Source of the DNA: Muriicola marianensis
GTDB taxonomy: Bacteria; Bacteroidota; Bacteroidia; Flavobacteriales; Flavobacteriaceae
Assembly: GCF_014638095.1 (NCBI RefSeq)
Contig: NZ_BMFH01000001.1
Coordinates: 1,807,227 to 1,871,226 of the forward strand
DNA: 64,000 nucleotides
Direction of reading: 5' to 3'
Shown here: positions 18,107 through 28,829 of the stretch, in pieces
Layout: each line of letters begins with the position of its first letter
Numbering within the stretch: position 1 is the first letter of the stretch
Program-made: the position numbers and the translations under genes
The notes under the pieces: model-generated
What the model was told of the DNA's origin: nothing
The model's database searches: none
The model's input: the letters and a program-made list of their open reading frames with translations, nothing else

Positions 18107-18950
18107 CGAAGGTATAGGTGTTTTTCAATCGCACTCCTTTTTCCGTGTGCTGCAAGGTGCAGAGTTCCTGGTGGGCGTCGTGTTCCAGGAAGAGGTAGAA
18201 ATCCTCATCAGCCGCTTTGTTGAGAAAGGCCTCCTTCTCAGGGAGGGTCAGCAAGGGCCGGGTATCGTATCCCATCACATAAGGCAAAGGGATATGTCCC
18301 ACGGTAGGGAGGAGGTCGGCCATAAAGACCAGGGTCTTCCCCTTGTATTTTATATGGGGGATCATCTGTTTATCGGTGTGCCCGTTCACATAGAGGATAT
18401 CAAACCCGAGTTCAGGCGCATACCCAAAGGGCCCTTCGGGTACTGAAACGAATTTGAGTTGACCGCTTTCCTCCATCGGCAGCAGGTTCTCTTTCAGGAA
18501 GGAGGCCTTTTCCCTGGCATTGGGATGCACGGCCCACTCCCAGTGGGGCTTGTTGGTCCAGAACACCGCGTTTTTAAAAGCGGGTTCATAACCCGTCCTG
18601 TCTGCATTCCACTGCACGCTTCCCCCGCAATGGTCGAAGTGCAGGTGGGTCATAAAGACATCGGTGATGTCATCCCGGTGAAATCCGGCCTTTTTCAGGG
18701 AATCGTCCAGGCTGTGGTCTCCCCAGAGGTAGTAGTAGCTGAAGAATTTCTCGGACTGTTTATCGCCCATCCCCGTGTCGATGAGGATCAGCCTGTTACC
18801 GTCCTCTACGAGCAGGCAGCGCGCAGCTATGTCGATCATATTGTTGGCATCGGCAGGATTGGTCTTATTCCATAGCGATTTAGGCACCACACCAAACATG
18901 GCGCCACCGTCTAATTTAAAATTTCCTGCTTCTATGGGGTACAGCTTCAT
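18090..18950 (-). CDS. MBL-fold metallo-hydrolase
   Basis: A 286-aa protein without signal peptide, starting MKLYPIEAGNFKLDGG. The metal site HLHFDHCGG is fully canonical, and VNGHTDKQMIPH, MADLLPTVGH and EHDAHQEL give the later ligands. It resembles AHL-lactonase/AttM-like and Rv-type MBL enzymes. Substrate is not known. The pairing with an SMP-30-type lactonase-like protein in one operon suggests work on a lactone, but this is inference. A TTG start 4 codons earlier is less likely. Confidence 0.86.
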   Translation of the reverse strand: MKLYPIEAGNFKLDGGAMFGVVPKSLWNKTNPADANNMIDIAARCLLVEDGNRLILIDTGMGDKQSEKFFSYYYLWGDHSLDDSLKKAGFHRDDITDVFMTHLHFDHCGGSVQWNADRTGYEPAFKNAVFWTNKPHWEWAVHPNAREKASFLKENLLPMEESGQLKFVSVPEGPFGYAPELGFDILYVNGHTDKQMIPHIKYKGKTLVFMADLLPTVGHIPLPYVMGYDTRPLLTLPEKEAFLNKAADEDFYLFLEHDAHQELCTLQHTEKGVRLKNTYTFDEIFS

Positions 18951-19179
18951 GGGATCGGGCAAACAGGGCGCAAAATAAGAAATGAAAGGCCTTTAACTGC
19001 TTTTCCTTCCGTAATTTAACAAATCCTTGAGCATTCCCTGGCCCAGGAAGTACACTCCCGGAATTAAGGTTATTTCCTGAGGAATTCGTCCGGCTTCGGG
19101 TGTGTGTTTACAGAATATTGTTTTTATTTGTTAAATATGCATCCGGGCAAAACAGGCGGCCCGGGATAAATCAACGTGG

Positions 19180-21048
19180 ATGCTCGAACTGGCAGGGATA
19201 ATCATTTTGGGAATTGTGGCGCAATGGGTGGCCTGGCGATTCAAGCTACCGGCTATCCTCCCGCTTATCCTGATCGGACTGCTGGTTGGGCCTATCGCTA
19301 CCCTGTATACCGAGGACGGTTCCAAACTGATCGAACCCATCTGGAATGGAAAGCAGGGTCTCTTCCCCGGGGAAGGGCTGTATTATTTTGTTTCCCTGGC
19401 GATCAGCATCATCCTTTTTGAAGGCGGACTCACCCTGAAACGGTCCGAGATCTACAACGTGGGCCCGGTCATCACAAAGCTCATCACCGTGGGTACCCTG
19501 GTCACCTTTTTCGGGGCCGGGATCGCAGCCCATTTTATCTTCGACCTAAGCTGGCAGATGTCCTTCCTGTTCTCGGCCCTGGTGATCGTCACCGGACCTA
19601 CCGTGATCACCCCCATCCTGAGGAACATCCCCCTGAAAAAAGACGTTTCAGCCATCCTGAAATGGGAAGGTATCCTGATAGATCCTATCGGTGCCCTCGT
19701 AGCGGTATTGGTCTTCGAGTTCATCAGCGTAGGGGAGGGACAGGCCTATACGAAGACGGCCCTGATCGAATTCGGGAAGATCCTGCTCTTTGGCTGCACC
19801 TTCGGGTTCACCTTCGCGCATGCCCTGGCCTTTGCCATCAAACGAAATTACATCCCCCACTACCTGCTCAACGTGGTCTCCCTTTCCGTGGTCTTGCTGG
19901 TCTTTGTGGAGTCTGACATCTTCGCCCACGAATCCGGCCTGCTGGCTGTGGTGGTCATGGGGATGGTCATGGGGAACATGAACCTGCCCAATATAAAGGA
20001 ACTCCTGTATTTCAAGGAATCCCTGAGCGTACTGCTGATCTCCATTCTCTTTATCCTGCTGGCTGCCAACATCAATGTCAGCGATATGGAGTTGATCTAT
20101 AACTGGAATACCATTATCCTCTTCCTGGTCATCGTCTTTTTGATCAGGCCCCTGGGCGTCTTCCTGAGTACACAGGGTTCCGGATTAAAGCTCAATGAAA
20201 AAGCCTTTATCGGCTGGGTGGGTCCAAGGGGGATCGTGGCGGCCGGTATCGCCTCCCTTTTTGGTTCTAAACTGATGGCAAAAGGTGAACCGGGAGCCGA
20301 GTACATCACCCCATTGGTCTTTATGATCGTACTGGGTACCGTATTGCTCAATGCCACTACGGCCCGACTGATAGCTAAATGGATAGGGGTCTTCCTCGAT
20401 CGCTCCGAGGGAATCCTCATCATAGGGGCCAGCCGAATCTCCAGGATCATTGCCAACTATCTCATGGAAAACAAACGCCATGTGGTGGTGATCGACAACA
20501 ACGAGACCAATATCGCCAAATGCAAAAAGATGGGACTGGAAGCGTTTGCGGCCAACATCTATTCAGACACGCTTACCGACAACATAGAACTCAATGATGT
20601 GGGTTACCTTATGGCCCTGACCGGCAACTCGGACATCAACAAATACGCCATCGACAAATTCAAGGACCAGTTCGGGGAGAACGGGTCATTCCGATTGGTG
20701 GATACGGATGAGATGGCTGATCCTGAGAACAATCCCAAAGAAGGGCTGTTCTCGCATACGGATGACTTTATCAAACTGAGCGAAGCGGTGCGAAAGTACC
20801 CGGCTATCCATGAGATAGCCCTCAATGACAAGGAGCATTACGACGGACTCATTGAGATCACCAAGGCCGATGATTACATCATCCCTCTCTTTTTGAAAAT
20901 GCCGGATGGAAACCTGGAGATCATCCCTTCCTTTAGCAAGGGCTTTCAGAGTATCAGCAAAGGATATAAACTGGTCTACCTGGGCAAGCAATTTGAGACA
21001 CCGGAGGTAAAGGCCACCTCCAAGACCAAGGTTAAGGCTAGTCGTTGA
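19180..21048 (+). CDS. CPA1-type Na+(K+)/H+ antiporter with TrkA-N domain
   Basis: A 622-aa membrane protein. About twelve hydrophobic helices fill residues 1-400, with conserved [11 protein letters not shown] and [14 protein letters not shown] segments. A cytosolic NAD-binding TrkA_N/RCK domain follows (about 407-520, beginning [19 protein letters not shown]), then a TrkA_C-like tail with [12 protein letters not shown]. Such proteins exchange Na+ or K+ for H+ and are gated by nucleotides. The gene stands alone; its end overlaps the convergent lepA stop by 11 bases. Confidence 0.9.
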   Translation: MLELAGIIILGIVAQWVAWRFKLPAILPLILIGLLVGPIATLYTEDGSKLIEPIWNGKQGLFPGEGLYYFVSLAISIILFEGGLTLKRSEIYNVGPVITKLITVGTLVTFFGAGIAAHFIFDLSWQMSFLFSALVIVTGPTVITPILRNIPLKKDVSAILKWEGILIDPIGALVAVLVFEFISVGEGQAYTKTALIEFGKILLFGCTFGFTFAHALAFAIKRNYIPHYLLNVVSLSVVLLVFVESDIFAHESGLLAVVVMGMVMGNMNLPNIKELLYFKESLSVLLISILFILLAANINVSDMELIYNWNTIILFLVIVFLIRPLGVFLSTQGSGLKLNEKAFIGWVGPRGIVAAGIASLFGSKLMAKGEPGAEYITPLVFMIVLGTVLLNATTARLIAKWIGVFLDRSEGILIIGASRISRIIANYLMENKRHVVVIDNNETNIAKCKKMGLEAFAANIYSDTLTDNIELNDVGYLMALTGNSDINKYAIDKFKDQFGENGSFRLVDTDEMADPENNPKEGLFSHTDDFIKLSEAVRKYPAIHEIALNDKEHYDGLIEITKADDYIIPLFLKMPDGNLEIIPSFSKGFQSISKGYKLVYLGKQFETPEVKATSKTKVKASR

Positions 21049-22834
21049 GCTTCAGCACGGCCATAAAGGCCTGCTGAGGGATCTCCACATTGCCCACCTG
21101 CCGCATACGCTTTTTACCTTTCTTTTGTTTTTCAAGCAGCTTTCTCTTACGGGAGATATCACCCCCGTAGCACTTGGCCGTCACATCCTTCCTCAGGGCT
21201 TTGATGGTCTCCCGGGAGATGATCTTGGCGCCAATGGCTGCCTGGATGGGAATGTCGAATTGTTGCCTGGGGATAAGTTCCTTCAGCTTTTCGCACATCT
21301 TCTTCCCGATGTTGGCCGCATTGTCTGCGTGGATCAGGGCAGAAAGGGCATCCACCATCTGTGAGTTCAGCAGAATGTCTACGCGCACCAGCTTGGAAAC
21401 CCGCATCCCGATGGGGGCGTAGTCAAAGGAGGCGTACCCCCTGGAAACGGTTTTCAACCGGTCGTAGAAATCAAAGACGATCTCGGCCAGGGGCATGTCG
21501 AAATTCAGCTCCACCCGTTCCGTGGTCAGGTAGGTCTGGTTGGTGATCTGTCCGCGTTTTTCGATACAGAGAGACATCACGTTCCCGACGTAATCTGCTT
21601 TGGTGATGACCGTAGCCTTGATGTAAGGCTCCTCTACCCGGTCGAGGGTTGAAGGGTCCGGCAGGTCTGAGGGGTTGTTTACCGTGATGGGCGTATCGGG
21701 GTTTTTCTTGGTGAACGCCTGGTAGCTTACGTTGGGCACGGTGGTGATCACCGTCATATCGAATTCCCGCTCCAGCCGTTCCTGTATGATCTCCATGTGC
21801 AGCATCCCCAGGAAACCACAGCGGAATCCAAAGCCCAGGGCTGCACTGCTCTCGGGCGCAAACACCAGGGAAGCGTCATTGAGCTGAAGTTTTTCCATGG
21901 AAGAACGAAGCTCCTCAAAGTCTTCTGTGTCTACCGGGTAGATCCCGGCAAAAACCATGGGTTTGACGTCTTCAAAGCCTTCAATTGGGTTTTTGGTGGG
22001 GTTGTCAGCATCCGTGATGGTGTCCCCTACCTTCACTTCCCGCGCATCCTTGATCCCGGTGATGAGGTAGCCCACATCCCCGGCCTTGATGGCGGGTTTA
22101 GGGACCTGGGTTAGTTTCAGGGTGCCCACCTCATCGGCGTAGTAGTGTTTGCCGGTGGCCACGAATTTTATCTTTTGTCCCTTGCTGATCTGCCCGTTGA
22201 TCACCCGGAAATAGGTCTCCACTCCCCGGAAGGGATTGTAGACAGAATCGAAGACCAGGGCCTGCAGGGGCTCGTCCACATTCCCGTTTGGGGCTGGTAC
22301 GCGCTCTATTATGGCCTTCAGGATCTCCTCTATCCCGATGCCGGTCTTGGCACTGGCGGGGATCACCTCTTCGGGTTTGCAGCCGAGGAGATCCACGATG
22401 TCATCGGTTACTTCTTCAGGGTTGGCGCTGGGCAGGTCTACCTTGTTCAGGACCGGGATGATCTCCAGGTCGTTCTCCAAAGCGAGGTAGAGGTTGGAAA
22501 TGGTCTGGGCCTGTATGCTTTGTGCAGCATCCACCACCAGTAATGCTCCTTCGCAGGCGGCGATGGACCGCGATACTTCATAGGAGAAGTCGACGTGCCC
22601 GGGGGTGTCGATGAGGTTCAGGATGTATTTTTCCCCCTCATAGATGTACTCCATCTGTATGGCGTGGCTCTTGATGGTGATCCCGCGCTCCCGCTCCAGG
22701 TCCATACTGTCAAGCAGCTGTTCCTTCTTTTCCCTTTCGGTGACGGATCCCGTAAAATCGAGCAGCCTGTCGGCCAGGGTACTTTTCCCGTGGTCGATGT
22801 GGGCGATGATACAGAAGTTCCGGATGTTTTTCAT
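21038..22834 (-). CDS. lepA: Elongation factor 4 (translational GTPase LepA)
   Basis: A 598-aa ribosome-dependent GTPase that can back-translocate or remodel stalled ribosomes. GTP motifs are [15 protein letters not shown] (P-loop), [12 protein letters not shown] (switch I), [15 protein letters not shown] and NKVDLPSA. The C-terminal LepA-specific domain ends with [21 protein letters not shown]. The start MKNIRNF at 22834 follows a good AAAAAAGGAA ribosome site; a TTG five codons earlier is less likely. Length is standard. Confidence 0.96.
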   Translation of the reverse strand: MKNIRNFCIIAHIDHGKSTLADRLLDFTGSVTEREKKEQLLDSMDLERERGITIKSHAIQMEYIYEGEKYILNLIDTPGHVDFSYEVSRSIAACEGALLVVDAAQSIQAQTISNLYLALENDLEIIPVLNKVDLPSANPEEVTDDIVDLLGCKPEEVIPASAKTGIGIEEILKAIIERVPAPNGNVDEPLQALVFDSVYNPFRGVETYFRVINGQISKGQKIKFVATGKHYYADEVGTLKLTQVPKPAIKAGDVGYLITGIKDAREVKVGDTITDADNPTKNPIEGFEDVKPMVFAGIYPVDTEDFEELRSSMEKLQLNDASLVFAPESSAALGFGFRCGFLGMLHMEIIQERLEREFDMTVITTVPNVSYQAFTKKNPDTPITVNNPSDLPDPSTLDRVEEPYIKATVITKADYVGNVMSLCIEKRGQITNQTYLTTERVELNFDMPLAEIVFDFYDRLKTVSRGYASFDYAPIGMRVSKLVRVDILLNSQMVDALSALIHADNAANIGKKMCEKLKELIPRQQFDIPIQAAIGAKIISRETIKALRKDVTAKCYGGDISRKRKLLEKQKKGKKRMRQVGNVEIPQQAFMAVLKLND

Positions 22835-22866
22835 TTCCTTTTTTCTCAAGCAATTTTAAAGAGCCG

Positions 22867-22874
22867 CAAAGATA
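22867..22874 (-). promoter_or_regulatory. Probable -7 element of the lepA promoter
   Basis: TATCTTTG on the minus strand matches TAnnTTTG exactly and lies 32 bases upstream of the lepA start. No exact TTG is seen at the expected distance, so support is partial. Confidence 0.5.
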
Positions 22875-22887
22875 GGGCGAAAATCGC

Positions 22888-23994
22888 TTATTCCTGCCAT
22901 TCGGCTATAAACAAATTGGTGTCTCGCGTACCGCCGTTGTTGCGGTTACTGGAGAAGGCCAGGTATTTCCCGTCATTGGAAAACACGGGAAAGGCGTCAA
23001 AGGTCTTTCCGTGGGTCACGCGTTCCAGGTTCTTTCCGTCTATGTCGATAAAATACAGGTTAAAGGGAAAGCCCCTTTCGGCCTCGAAATTGCTGGAGAA
23101 CAGGATCTTTTTTCCTGAAGGATGGAAGTAGGGGCACCAATTGGCATTGCCCAAAAAGGTGATCTGTTTCAGGTTGCTGCCGTCGGCATCGCAGATAAAC
23201 AGCTCCATATTGGTGGGCTCTACCAGGCCCCTGGAGAGGAGGTCCTTGTATTCGGCGATCTCGGCTTCGGTCTTGGGCCGGCTCGCCCTGAAGACGATCT
23301 TGCTCCCATCCGGGGAGAAGAAGGCGCCTCCGTCATATCCCAGCTCATCCGTGATCTGTTTTACGTCACTGCCGTCGAGATTCATGGTGTAGAGTTCCAG
23401 GTCCCCGCTTCGCATGGAGGTAAAGACGATCTTGTCTCCCTTGGGCGAAACGGTGGCCTCTGCATCGTACCCGGGTGTATCCGTTAGTTGGGCCGTGATG
23501 TTCCCTTCCAGGTCGGCCACGAAAATATCAAAGGTGTCATAGACCGGCCACACGTAATTCCCGTTGGAACGCAGGGGCACTTCCGGGCAGGCTTCTCCAC
23601 CCTGGTGGGTAGAACCGTAAACGATATGCTTGTTGTCCGGCAGGAAGTAAGAGCAGGTGGTACGCCCCATCCCCGTGCTGACCATGGGAGGGGTGACATC
23701 CCCGTACTCCTCATCCGCATTCGCGAGAAAGATCTGGTCGCATTCCACTCCCCATTTTTGGTAATCCGACTGGAAGATGAGCATGCTGTCGTCAAAACTC
23801 CAGTAGGCTTCGGCGTTGTTGCCGCCGAAGGTGACTTGCCGCAACGATTTAAAATATTTTTCCTCCGGATAGATCAGGGTATCTGAGCCCGCCATCAGGG
23901 AGGTCTCTGTTTCTGTTGCAGTTTCTGTTTTCTTTGGGTCCGATTTGCAGCTGAACACGGCTGATATCGCGATAAAAAGGAGTATTTTTCTCAT
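22888..23994 (-). CDS. TolB/PD40-like beta-propeller lipoprotein
   Basis: A 368-aa lipoprotein (MRKILLFIAISAVFSC, lipidated Cys at residue 16). The mature part is a chain of PD40/WD40-like repeats such as SPKGDKIVFTSMRSGDLELY, SPDGSKIVFRASR and HPSGKKILFSSNF, as in TolB and DPP-type propellers. No enzymatic domain is fused, so it is likely a binding or scaffold protein in the periplasm. The start at 23994 is preferred over an ATG 11 codons upstream because it gives a clean signal peptide. It is divergent from the M28 peptidase gene, with only 35 bases between. Confidence 0.82.
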   Translation of the reverse strand: MRKILLFIAISAVFSCKSDPKKTETATETETSLMAGSDTLIYPEEKYFKSLRQVTFGGNNAEAYWSFDDSMLIFQSDYQKWGVECDQIFLANADEEYGDVTPPMVSTGMGRTTCSYFLPDNKHIVYGSTHQGGEACPEVPLRSNGNYVWPVYDTFDIFVADLEGNITAQLTDTPGYDAEATVSPKGDKIVFTSMRSGDLELYTMNLDGSDVKQITDELGYDGGAFFSPDGSKIVFRASRPKTEAEIAEYKDLLSRGLVEPTNMELFICDADGSNLKQITFLGNANWCPYFHPSGKKILFSSNFEAERGFPFNLYFIDIDGKNLERVTHGKTFDAFPVFSNDGKYLAFSSNRNNGGTRDTNLFIAEWQE

Positions 23995-24029
23995 GCTTTG
24001 CCTAATTTCGCTCAAAAATAACTTCAAAA

Positions 24030-25259
24030 ATGATGAAATACAGTTTTTGGCTCATATTTCTTGTTGCATTTATCTCATGCAAACAGGAGCCACCCAAGGT
24101 CTTTACCCTCCAGGACGACGTCGCTTTCCTGGCCAGTGATTCCCTCAAGGGACGGGAAACCGGAACAGCCAATGAACTAATGGCAGCAGACTACCTCGTA
24201 AAACGCTATGAGGGCATCGGGCTGAGTCCGGCCGGAAACGCAGACACCTTCTTCCAGACCTTTACCTTCAAACCGAAAAATGATCCCCATAAGGAGATAG
24301 AATACGTAGAAGCTTCGGACAGTACGATCACCGGGACCAACGTCATCGGCTTTATCGACAACAATGCAGAGAAGACCGTGGTCCTAGGCGCCCATTACGA
24401 CCACCTGGGGATGGGAGGTCAGGGATCCCTTCACCGGGGTGATGCTGAGATCCACAACGGGGCGGATGACAACGCCAGCGGGGTAGCTGTTTTATTGCAA
24501 CTGGCAAGTCGACTCAAAGAAGGGGAGCTGAAAGGGAACAATTACCTTATCATGGCCTTTTCCGGGGAGGAGATCGGCTTGCTTGGGTCCAACTATTTTT
24601 CCAAAAATCCGACTATCGACCTCGATAAGGTTACCTACATGATCAATATGGACATGGTGGGCCGACTCAGGGACTCCAAGGTGCTCTCCGTGAGCGGAAC
24701 CGGCACGGCACCCATCTGGCCACAGGTTCTGAACGCCAACAACCCGGGCTTTGAACTGGTCCTGAAAGAGTCGGGCGTTGGTCCGTCTGACCATACCTCC
24801 TTCTACCTCCAGGATATCCCCGTCCTGCATTTCTTTACCGGGCAGCACGAGGATTACCACAAGCCCACGGATGATGCAGACCGGCTCAACTACGAGGGTA
24901 TGGAAGAGATCACAAACTATATAATGGCTGTCATAGGCGAACTGGATGACAACCCCAAACTGGCCTTTAGAAAAACAAAGAACGAAAGCGAAGAAGTACC
25001 GCGGTTCAAAGTAGGGCTAGGCGTAATCCCGGACTACCTCTTCGGGGGGGAAGGCATGCGGATCGATGGGGTGAGTGAGGACAAACCCGCTCAGAAAGCA
25101 GGCCTGCAGAAGGGCGATATCGTAGTAAAGATGGGAGACAGCACGGTGACCGATATGATGAGCTATATGAGGGCCCTGTCTGTCTTTGAAGAGGGAGACG
25201 CCACCACCATTACCATCCTACGGGAAGGAAAAACCATGGACGTAAGGGTAAGCTTTTAG
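24030..25259 (+). CDS. M28-family aminopeptidase with C-terminal PDZ domain, lipoprotein
   Basis: A 409-aa lipoprotein (signal MMKYSFWLIFLVAFISC). The zinc peptidase core has LGAHYDHLGMGG, NGADDNASGVAVLL, AFSGEEIGLLGS, MINMDMVGR and the late ligand in PVLHFFTGQHEDYHKPTDD, a full set of M28 ligands. A PDZ domain fills about 325-409 (GMRIDGVSEDKPAQKAGLQKGDIVVKM). It probably trims peptides in the periplasm. A strong terminator follows at 25294. Confidence 0.91.
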   Translation: MMKYSFWLIFLVAFISCKQEPPKVFTLQDDVAFLASDSLKGRETGTANELMAADYLVKRYEGIGLSPAGNADTFFQTFTFKPKNDPHKEIEYVEASDSTITGTNVIGFIDNNAEKTVVLGAHYDHLGMGGQGSLHRGDAEIHNGADDNASGVAVLLQLASRLKEGELKGNNYLIMAFSGEEIGLLGSNYFSKNPTIDLDKVTYMINMDMVGRLRDSKVLSVSGTGTAPIWPQVLNANNPGFELVLKESGVGPSDHTSFYLQDIPVLHFFTGQHEDYHKPTDDADRLNYEGMEEITNYIMAVIGELDDNPKLAFRKTKNESEEVPRFKVGLGVIPDYLFGGEGMRIDGVSEDKPAQKAGLQKGDIVVKMGDSTVTDMMSYMRALSVFEEGDATTITILREGKTMDVRVSF

Positions 25260-25293
25260 GGACTGACAAGCATTTCTTACAGGAGAATTGAAG

Positions 25294-25323
25294 AAAGGAC
25301 AGCGGCAGGGCTGTCCTTTTTTG
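25294..25323 (+). terminator. Rho-independent terminator after the M28 peptidase gene
   Basis: Perfect 10-bp stem AAAGGACAGC / GCTGTCCTTT with loop GGCAGG, running into TTTTTT. It ends transcription of the M28 gene and insulates the receptor gene. Confidence 0.85.
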
Positions 25324-25371
25324 TGAGCCATCGGGATTTATTTCATAGATTTACAGTCAACCTACGACACT

Positions 25372-27783
25372 GTGAGATACCCCATCTTAATCATTTTGGG
25401 TCTGCTACCCTTGGTCTTTTTTGGGCAGACCTACTCCGTATCGGGTACCGTAAAGGACGCAGAGGGCAAGCCGCTCCCCTTTGCCAATGTCATCCTCCTG
25501 CAAGTCACAGACAGCACCCAGGTAAAAGGAATCTCCGCAGATGATACCGGCCGTTTTTCGCTGAAAGGGATCGCCCCGGACACCTACTACCTCCAGGCCG
25601 CTTATTTCGGGTACCGGTCCGTCCTGGTAGGGCTGGACGTCCGAAGGGATATAGAGATCGGGGCCATCGTCCTGGAACCCGATGTGGAATGGTTGGATGA
25701 GGTCCTCCTACTGGGGGACCAACCGGTAATAGAACGCAAGGCCGACCGCATTGTATTCAACGTGGAAAACACAGTGGCTGGAGAAGGCAATGCCTTTGAC
25801 GTGTTGCGCAGATCCCCCGGAGTCATCGTTTCAGGGGAGAACCTTGAGATACGCGGGCAACAGGCCACGGTCTATCTCAACAACCGCAAGGTGCAGCTCT
25901 CCCAGGATGAGATCAAGGACTTTCTCCGGGGCCTCTCGGGCAATACTATCGCCGCCGTGGAGGTGATCCCCAACCCCCCTGCAAGTTACGAGGCAGAAGA
26001 CGGGCCGGTTTTAAATATCAGGACTTCTACAGCAGTTGCTCCAGGGTACAAGGGCAGCGTGAGGGCGCAGGCAGAACAATCCATCTTCCCCAAATACAGC
26101 TTCGGGACGGGGCACTATTTTAAAGGGGAGAAACTGAGTTTTTTCGCGAATTACACCATCAACCCGAGAAAGGAATTTATCCGCTCTGATATCGGGATAC
26201 GATACAAAGACCCGTCTAATACCACCTTTGCCGACTGGCAGACGAACAATGACATCACCACCCGCTCCTGGGCACAGCAGGCTACTGCCATCCTTGATTT
26301 TACCCCTTCGGAAAAGGACCTGTTCAACCTCACGGCCAACGCGAGTTATTCCCCTAACAAACAAATCCGCAACGAGGTATTTACTGAGATGCGGGACGGG
26401 GCCGGGCAACTCGATTCCACCCTGCTGAACGAAAGCGAGCTGGATGACGACCTGCTCAACCTTTCCACAGACCTGAGTTACGAGCGCCGATTAAAAAAAG
26501 AAGGGGCGTTTATTCGCGGGAATGCCCACTACACCTATTACGATTTCTCCCGCCAGCAGACAGGTGCCAGTGATTATTTTGATGCGGGAGGGAATTTCCT
26601 GCGTACCTTCGGTTTCTCGACAGATGCACGCCAGCAGATCGATATTTACACGGGTCAGATCGACTACTACACCCCCATTAAAAATGGGAATTTCGAGGCC
26701 GGGATCCGGGGTTCGTCCATCCGCTCTGAAAGCGCGATCGACTATTTTGATGTCAACAATTCCGACCCCCCTTTTAACATTGCCCTCTCAGACGAGTTCA
26801 CATACAATGAGGATGTGGGAGCCATCTATGCCAGCGTGTACCAGAACTGGGGAAAGTGGTCCCTGAAAATGGGATTGAGAGGTGAACAGACGGATGTGGA
26901 AGCCCGTTCGGTAGCCCTGAACCAGATCAACAACCAGAATTATTTTGAGCTCTTCCCATCCCTCTTTATAAGCCGGCAGGTGGGGGAGGAGAACAGCCTG
27001 ACCCTCGACTACAGCCGCAGGATCACCCGGCCCAAGTACTCAGACCTCAACCCTTTCCGCTACTTCCTGAACGAGAACGATTTTGATGAGGGGAATCCCA
27101 ACCTGGTGCCTGCCTTCAGCCATAATTTCAACCTCAACTTTACGATCAAAAACACCTATTTCATCGACTTCTACTACAGGGACAACGGGGCCTATATCAG
27201 CAGGCTTACCTTTCAGGACAACCGCAACCAGACCCTGAGGGAGATCAAGCAAAATGTACTGGAAAGCACGTCTTACGGGCTCGACCTTACCCTGGCCACC
27301 TCCCTTACCCCCAGATGGTACCTGTATTTCTACAATTCCATCTTTTACGAGGATGAGACCTTTCTGGCCGTGGAAAGCCCCATTATTCAGTACACCAATG
27401 AAGTATCCGGGTATTATGGCAACCTGAGCAATATCTTCACCCTTTCCAAGGACGGGAGCTGGAAGGCCGATGCTTCTCTCACTTACCTGACTGGCTTCCT
27501 GTACGGTTCTTTCCAGGTCTCGGAGATGATTACCCTCAATGCCGGGATCCGCAAAACGCTCTGGAACAACCGTGCCGTGGTTTCCCTTACGGCAGAAGAT
27601 CTATTGCGAAGGGCCAACGGAACTTTTGTTTCCCGTTACTCTAACCAGGACAACACCCATTTTTCCCGCCCGGAGACTCAGTTCGTACGCCTGAGTTTTA
27701 CCTATAATTTCGGGAATTTCAGGCTGACCAGTTCTGATGGGGACATCCAGAAAACGGAACTTCAACGCCTTGATAACGAGTAA
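25372..27783 (+). CDS. Outer-membrane beta-barrel (TonB-receptor-like) protein with CarboxypepD_reg domain
   Basis: An 803-aa outer-membrane protein. A signal peptide (MRYPILIILGLLPLVFFG) precedes a CarboxypepD_reg-like domain (about 22-105, SVSGTVKDAEGKPLPFANV), a plug-like region (about 110-215, with GNAFDVLRRSPGVIV) and a long barrel region with aromatic beta strands up to the last strand LSFTYNFGNFRL. This is the OMP_b-brl_3 type common in Flavobacteria; no TonB box was verified and no SusD partner is adjacent, so the ligand is unknown. The start is GTG; no ATG or other in-frame start before it gives a better signal peptide. Confidence 0.86.
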   Translation: MRYPILIILGLLPLVFFGQTYSVSGTVKDAEGKPLPFANVILLQVTDSTQVKGISADDTGRFSLKGIAPDTYYLQAAYFGYRSVLVGLDVRRDIEIGAIVLEPDVEWLDEVLLLGDQPVIERKADRIVFNVENTVAGEGNAFDVLRRSPGVIVSGENLEIRGQQATVYLNNRKVQLSQDEIKDFLRGLSGNTIAAVEVIPNPPASYEAEDGPVLNIRTSTAVAPGYKGSVRAQAEQSIFPKYSFGTGHYFKGEKLSFFANYTINPRKEFIRSDIGIRYKDPSNTTFADWQTNNDITTRSWAQQATAILDFTPSEKDLFNLTANASYSPNKQIRNEVFTEMRDGAGQLDSTLLNESELDDDLLNLSTDLSYERRLKKEGAFIRGNAHYTYYDFSRQQTGASDYFDAGGNFLRTFGFSTDARQQIDIYTGQIDYYTPIKNGNFEAGIRGSSIRSESAIDYFDVNNSDPPFNIALSDEFTYNEDVGAIYASVYQNWGKWSLKMGLRGEQTDVEARSVALNQINNQNYFELFPSLFISRQVGEENSLTLDYSRRITRPKYSDLNPFRYFLNENDFDEGNPNLVPAFSHNFNLNFTIKNTYFIDFYYRDNGAYISRLTFQDNRNQTLREIKQNVLESTSYGLDLTLATSLTPRWYLYFYNSIFYEDETFLAVESPIIQYTNEVSGYYGNLSNIFTLSKDGSWKADASLTYLTGFLYGSFQVSEMITLNAGIRKTLWNNRAVVSLTAEDLLRRANGTFVSRYSNQDNTHFSRPETQFVRLSFTYNFGNFRLTSSDGDIQKTELQRLDNE

Positions 27784-27809
27784 ATTCCTGTTAATTCGCC
27801 CTTTCTTTT

Positions 27810-27817
27810 TAATTTTG
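27810..27817 (+). promoter_or_regulatory. Probable -7 element for the dihydrouridine synthase gene
   Basis: TAATTTTG matches TAnnTTTG and lies 19 bases before the ATG at 27837, implying a short leader. No exact TTG was found upstream. Confidence 0.45.
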
Positions 27818-27836
27818 CCCCTCAGATCGCAATTAC

Positions 27837-28829
27837 ATGCCTAAGATAGGAGACATACAACTGCCGGATTTTCCGCTGCTGCTCGCGCCCATGGAGGACG
27901 TGAGCGACCCGCCTTTTCGCGCCCTGTGCAAGGAGCAGGGAGCCGATGTGGTGTATACGGAATTCATCTCCTCTGAGGGGCTGATCCGGGATGCGGCCAA
28001 GAGCGTGATGAAGCTCGACATATATGAAAAGGAACGCCCGGTGGGCATCCAGATCTTTGGGGCTAACCTGGATTCCATGCTCCAATCCGTGGAGATCGTG
28101 GAGCAATCCAACCCCGACATCATCGACATCAACTTTGGCTGCCCGGTAAAGAAGGTGGTCTGCAAAGGTGCCGGGGCCGGTATCTTAAAGGATATAGACA
28201 AGATGGTCTCCCTGACCGAGGCCATGGTGAAGCACACTAAATTGCCAGTTACCGTAAAAACGAGGTTGGGGTGGGACGAATCCTCTATCCGCATTGTGGA
28301 GGTGGCAGAACGACTGCAGGATGTGGGCTGCCAGGCCATTTCCATCCACGGACGTACGCGCGTGCAGATGTACAAGGGAGAGGCCAACTGGCATCCCATC
28401 GCCGAGGTAAAGAACAATCCCCGTATGCATATCCCGGTCTTTGGGAACGGGGACGTAGACAGTCCGGAATCTGCCATGCGGATGAGGGACGAATTTGGCC
28501 TGGACGGGGCCATGATCGGGCGGGCCAGCATCGGCTATCCCTGGTTTTTCAAGGAGGTAAAACACTATTTTAAGACGGGTACCCACCTCGCGCCTCCTAC
28601 CATGGAAGAGCGGGTAGATGCGGCCAGAAGGCACCTGCAGATGGCGATCGACTGGAAAGGGGAGAAACTGGGCGTTTTTGAGACCCGCCGTCACTACACC
28701 AATTATTTTAAAGGGATCCCCAACTTTAAGGAACTGCGTATGAAGATGGTGACAAGCGATGATGCAGCCGATGTCTTTGCTGCCTTTGACGAGGCCCTGG
28801 AGACTTTCGGGCACCACCAGTTCGCCTAG
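27837..28829 (+). CDS. dusB: tRNA-dihydrouridine synthase (DusB-like)
   Basis: A 330-aa FMN enzyme that reduces uridines in the tRNA D-loop. It has the TIM-barrel start LLLAPMEDVSDPPFRALC, the catalytic-Cys motif NFGCPVKKVVCKGAG, SIHGRTRVQMYKGEANW and the FMN-phosphate segment FGNGDVDSPESA ... GAMIGRASIGYPWFF. The C-terminal helical tRNA-binding region follows. Stops of this gene and the convergent permease gene overlap by 4 bases. Subfamily naming (DusB) is by overall similarity. Confidence 0.92.
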   Translation: MPKIGDIQLPDFPLLLAPMEDVSDPPFRALCKEQGADVVYTEFISSEGLIRDAAKSVMKLDIYEKERPVGIQIFGANLDSMLQSVEIVEQSNPDIIDINFGCPVKKVVCKGAGAGILKDIDKMVSLTEAMVKHTKLPVTVKTRLGWDESSIRIVEVAERLQDVGCQAISIHGRTRVQMYKGEANWHPIAEVKNNPRMHIPVFGNGDVDSPESAMRMRDEFGLDGAMIGRASIGYPWFFKEVKHYFKTGTHLAPPTMEERVDAARRHLQMAIDWKGEKLGVFETRRHYTNYFKGIPNFKELRMKMVTSDDAADVFAAFDEALETFGHHQFA

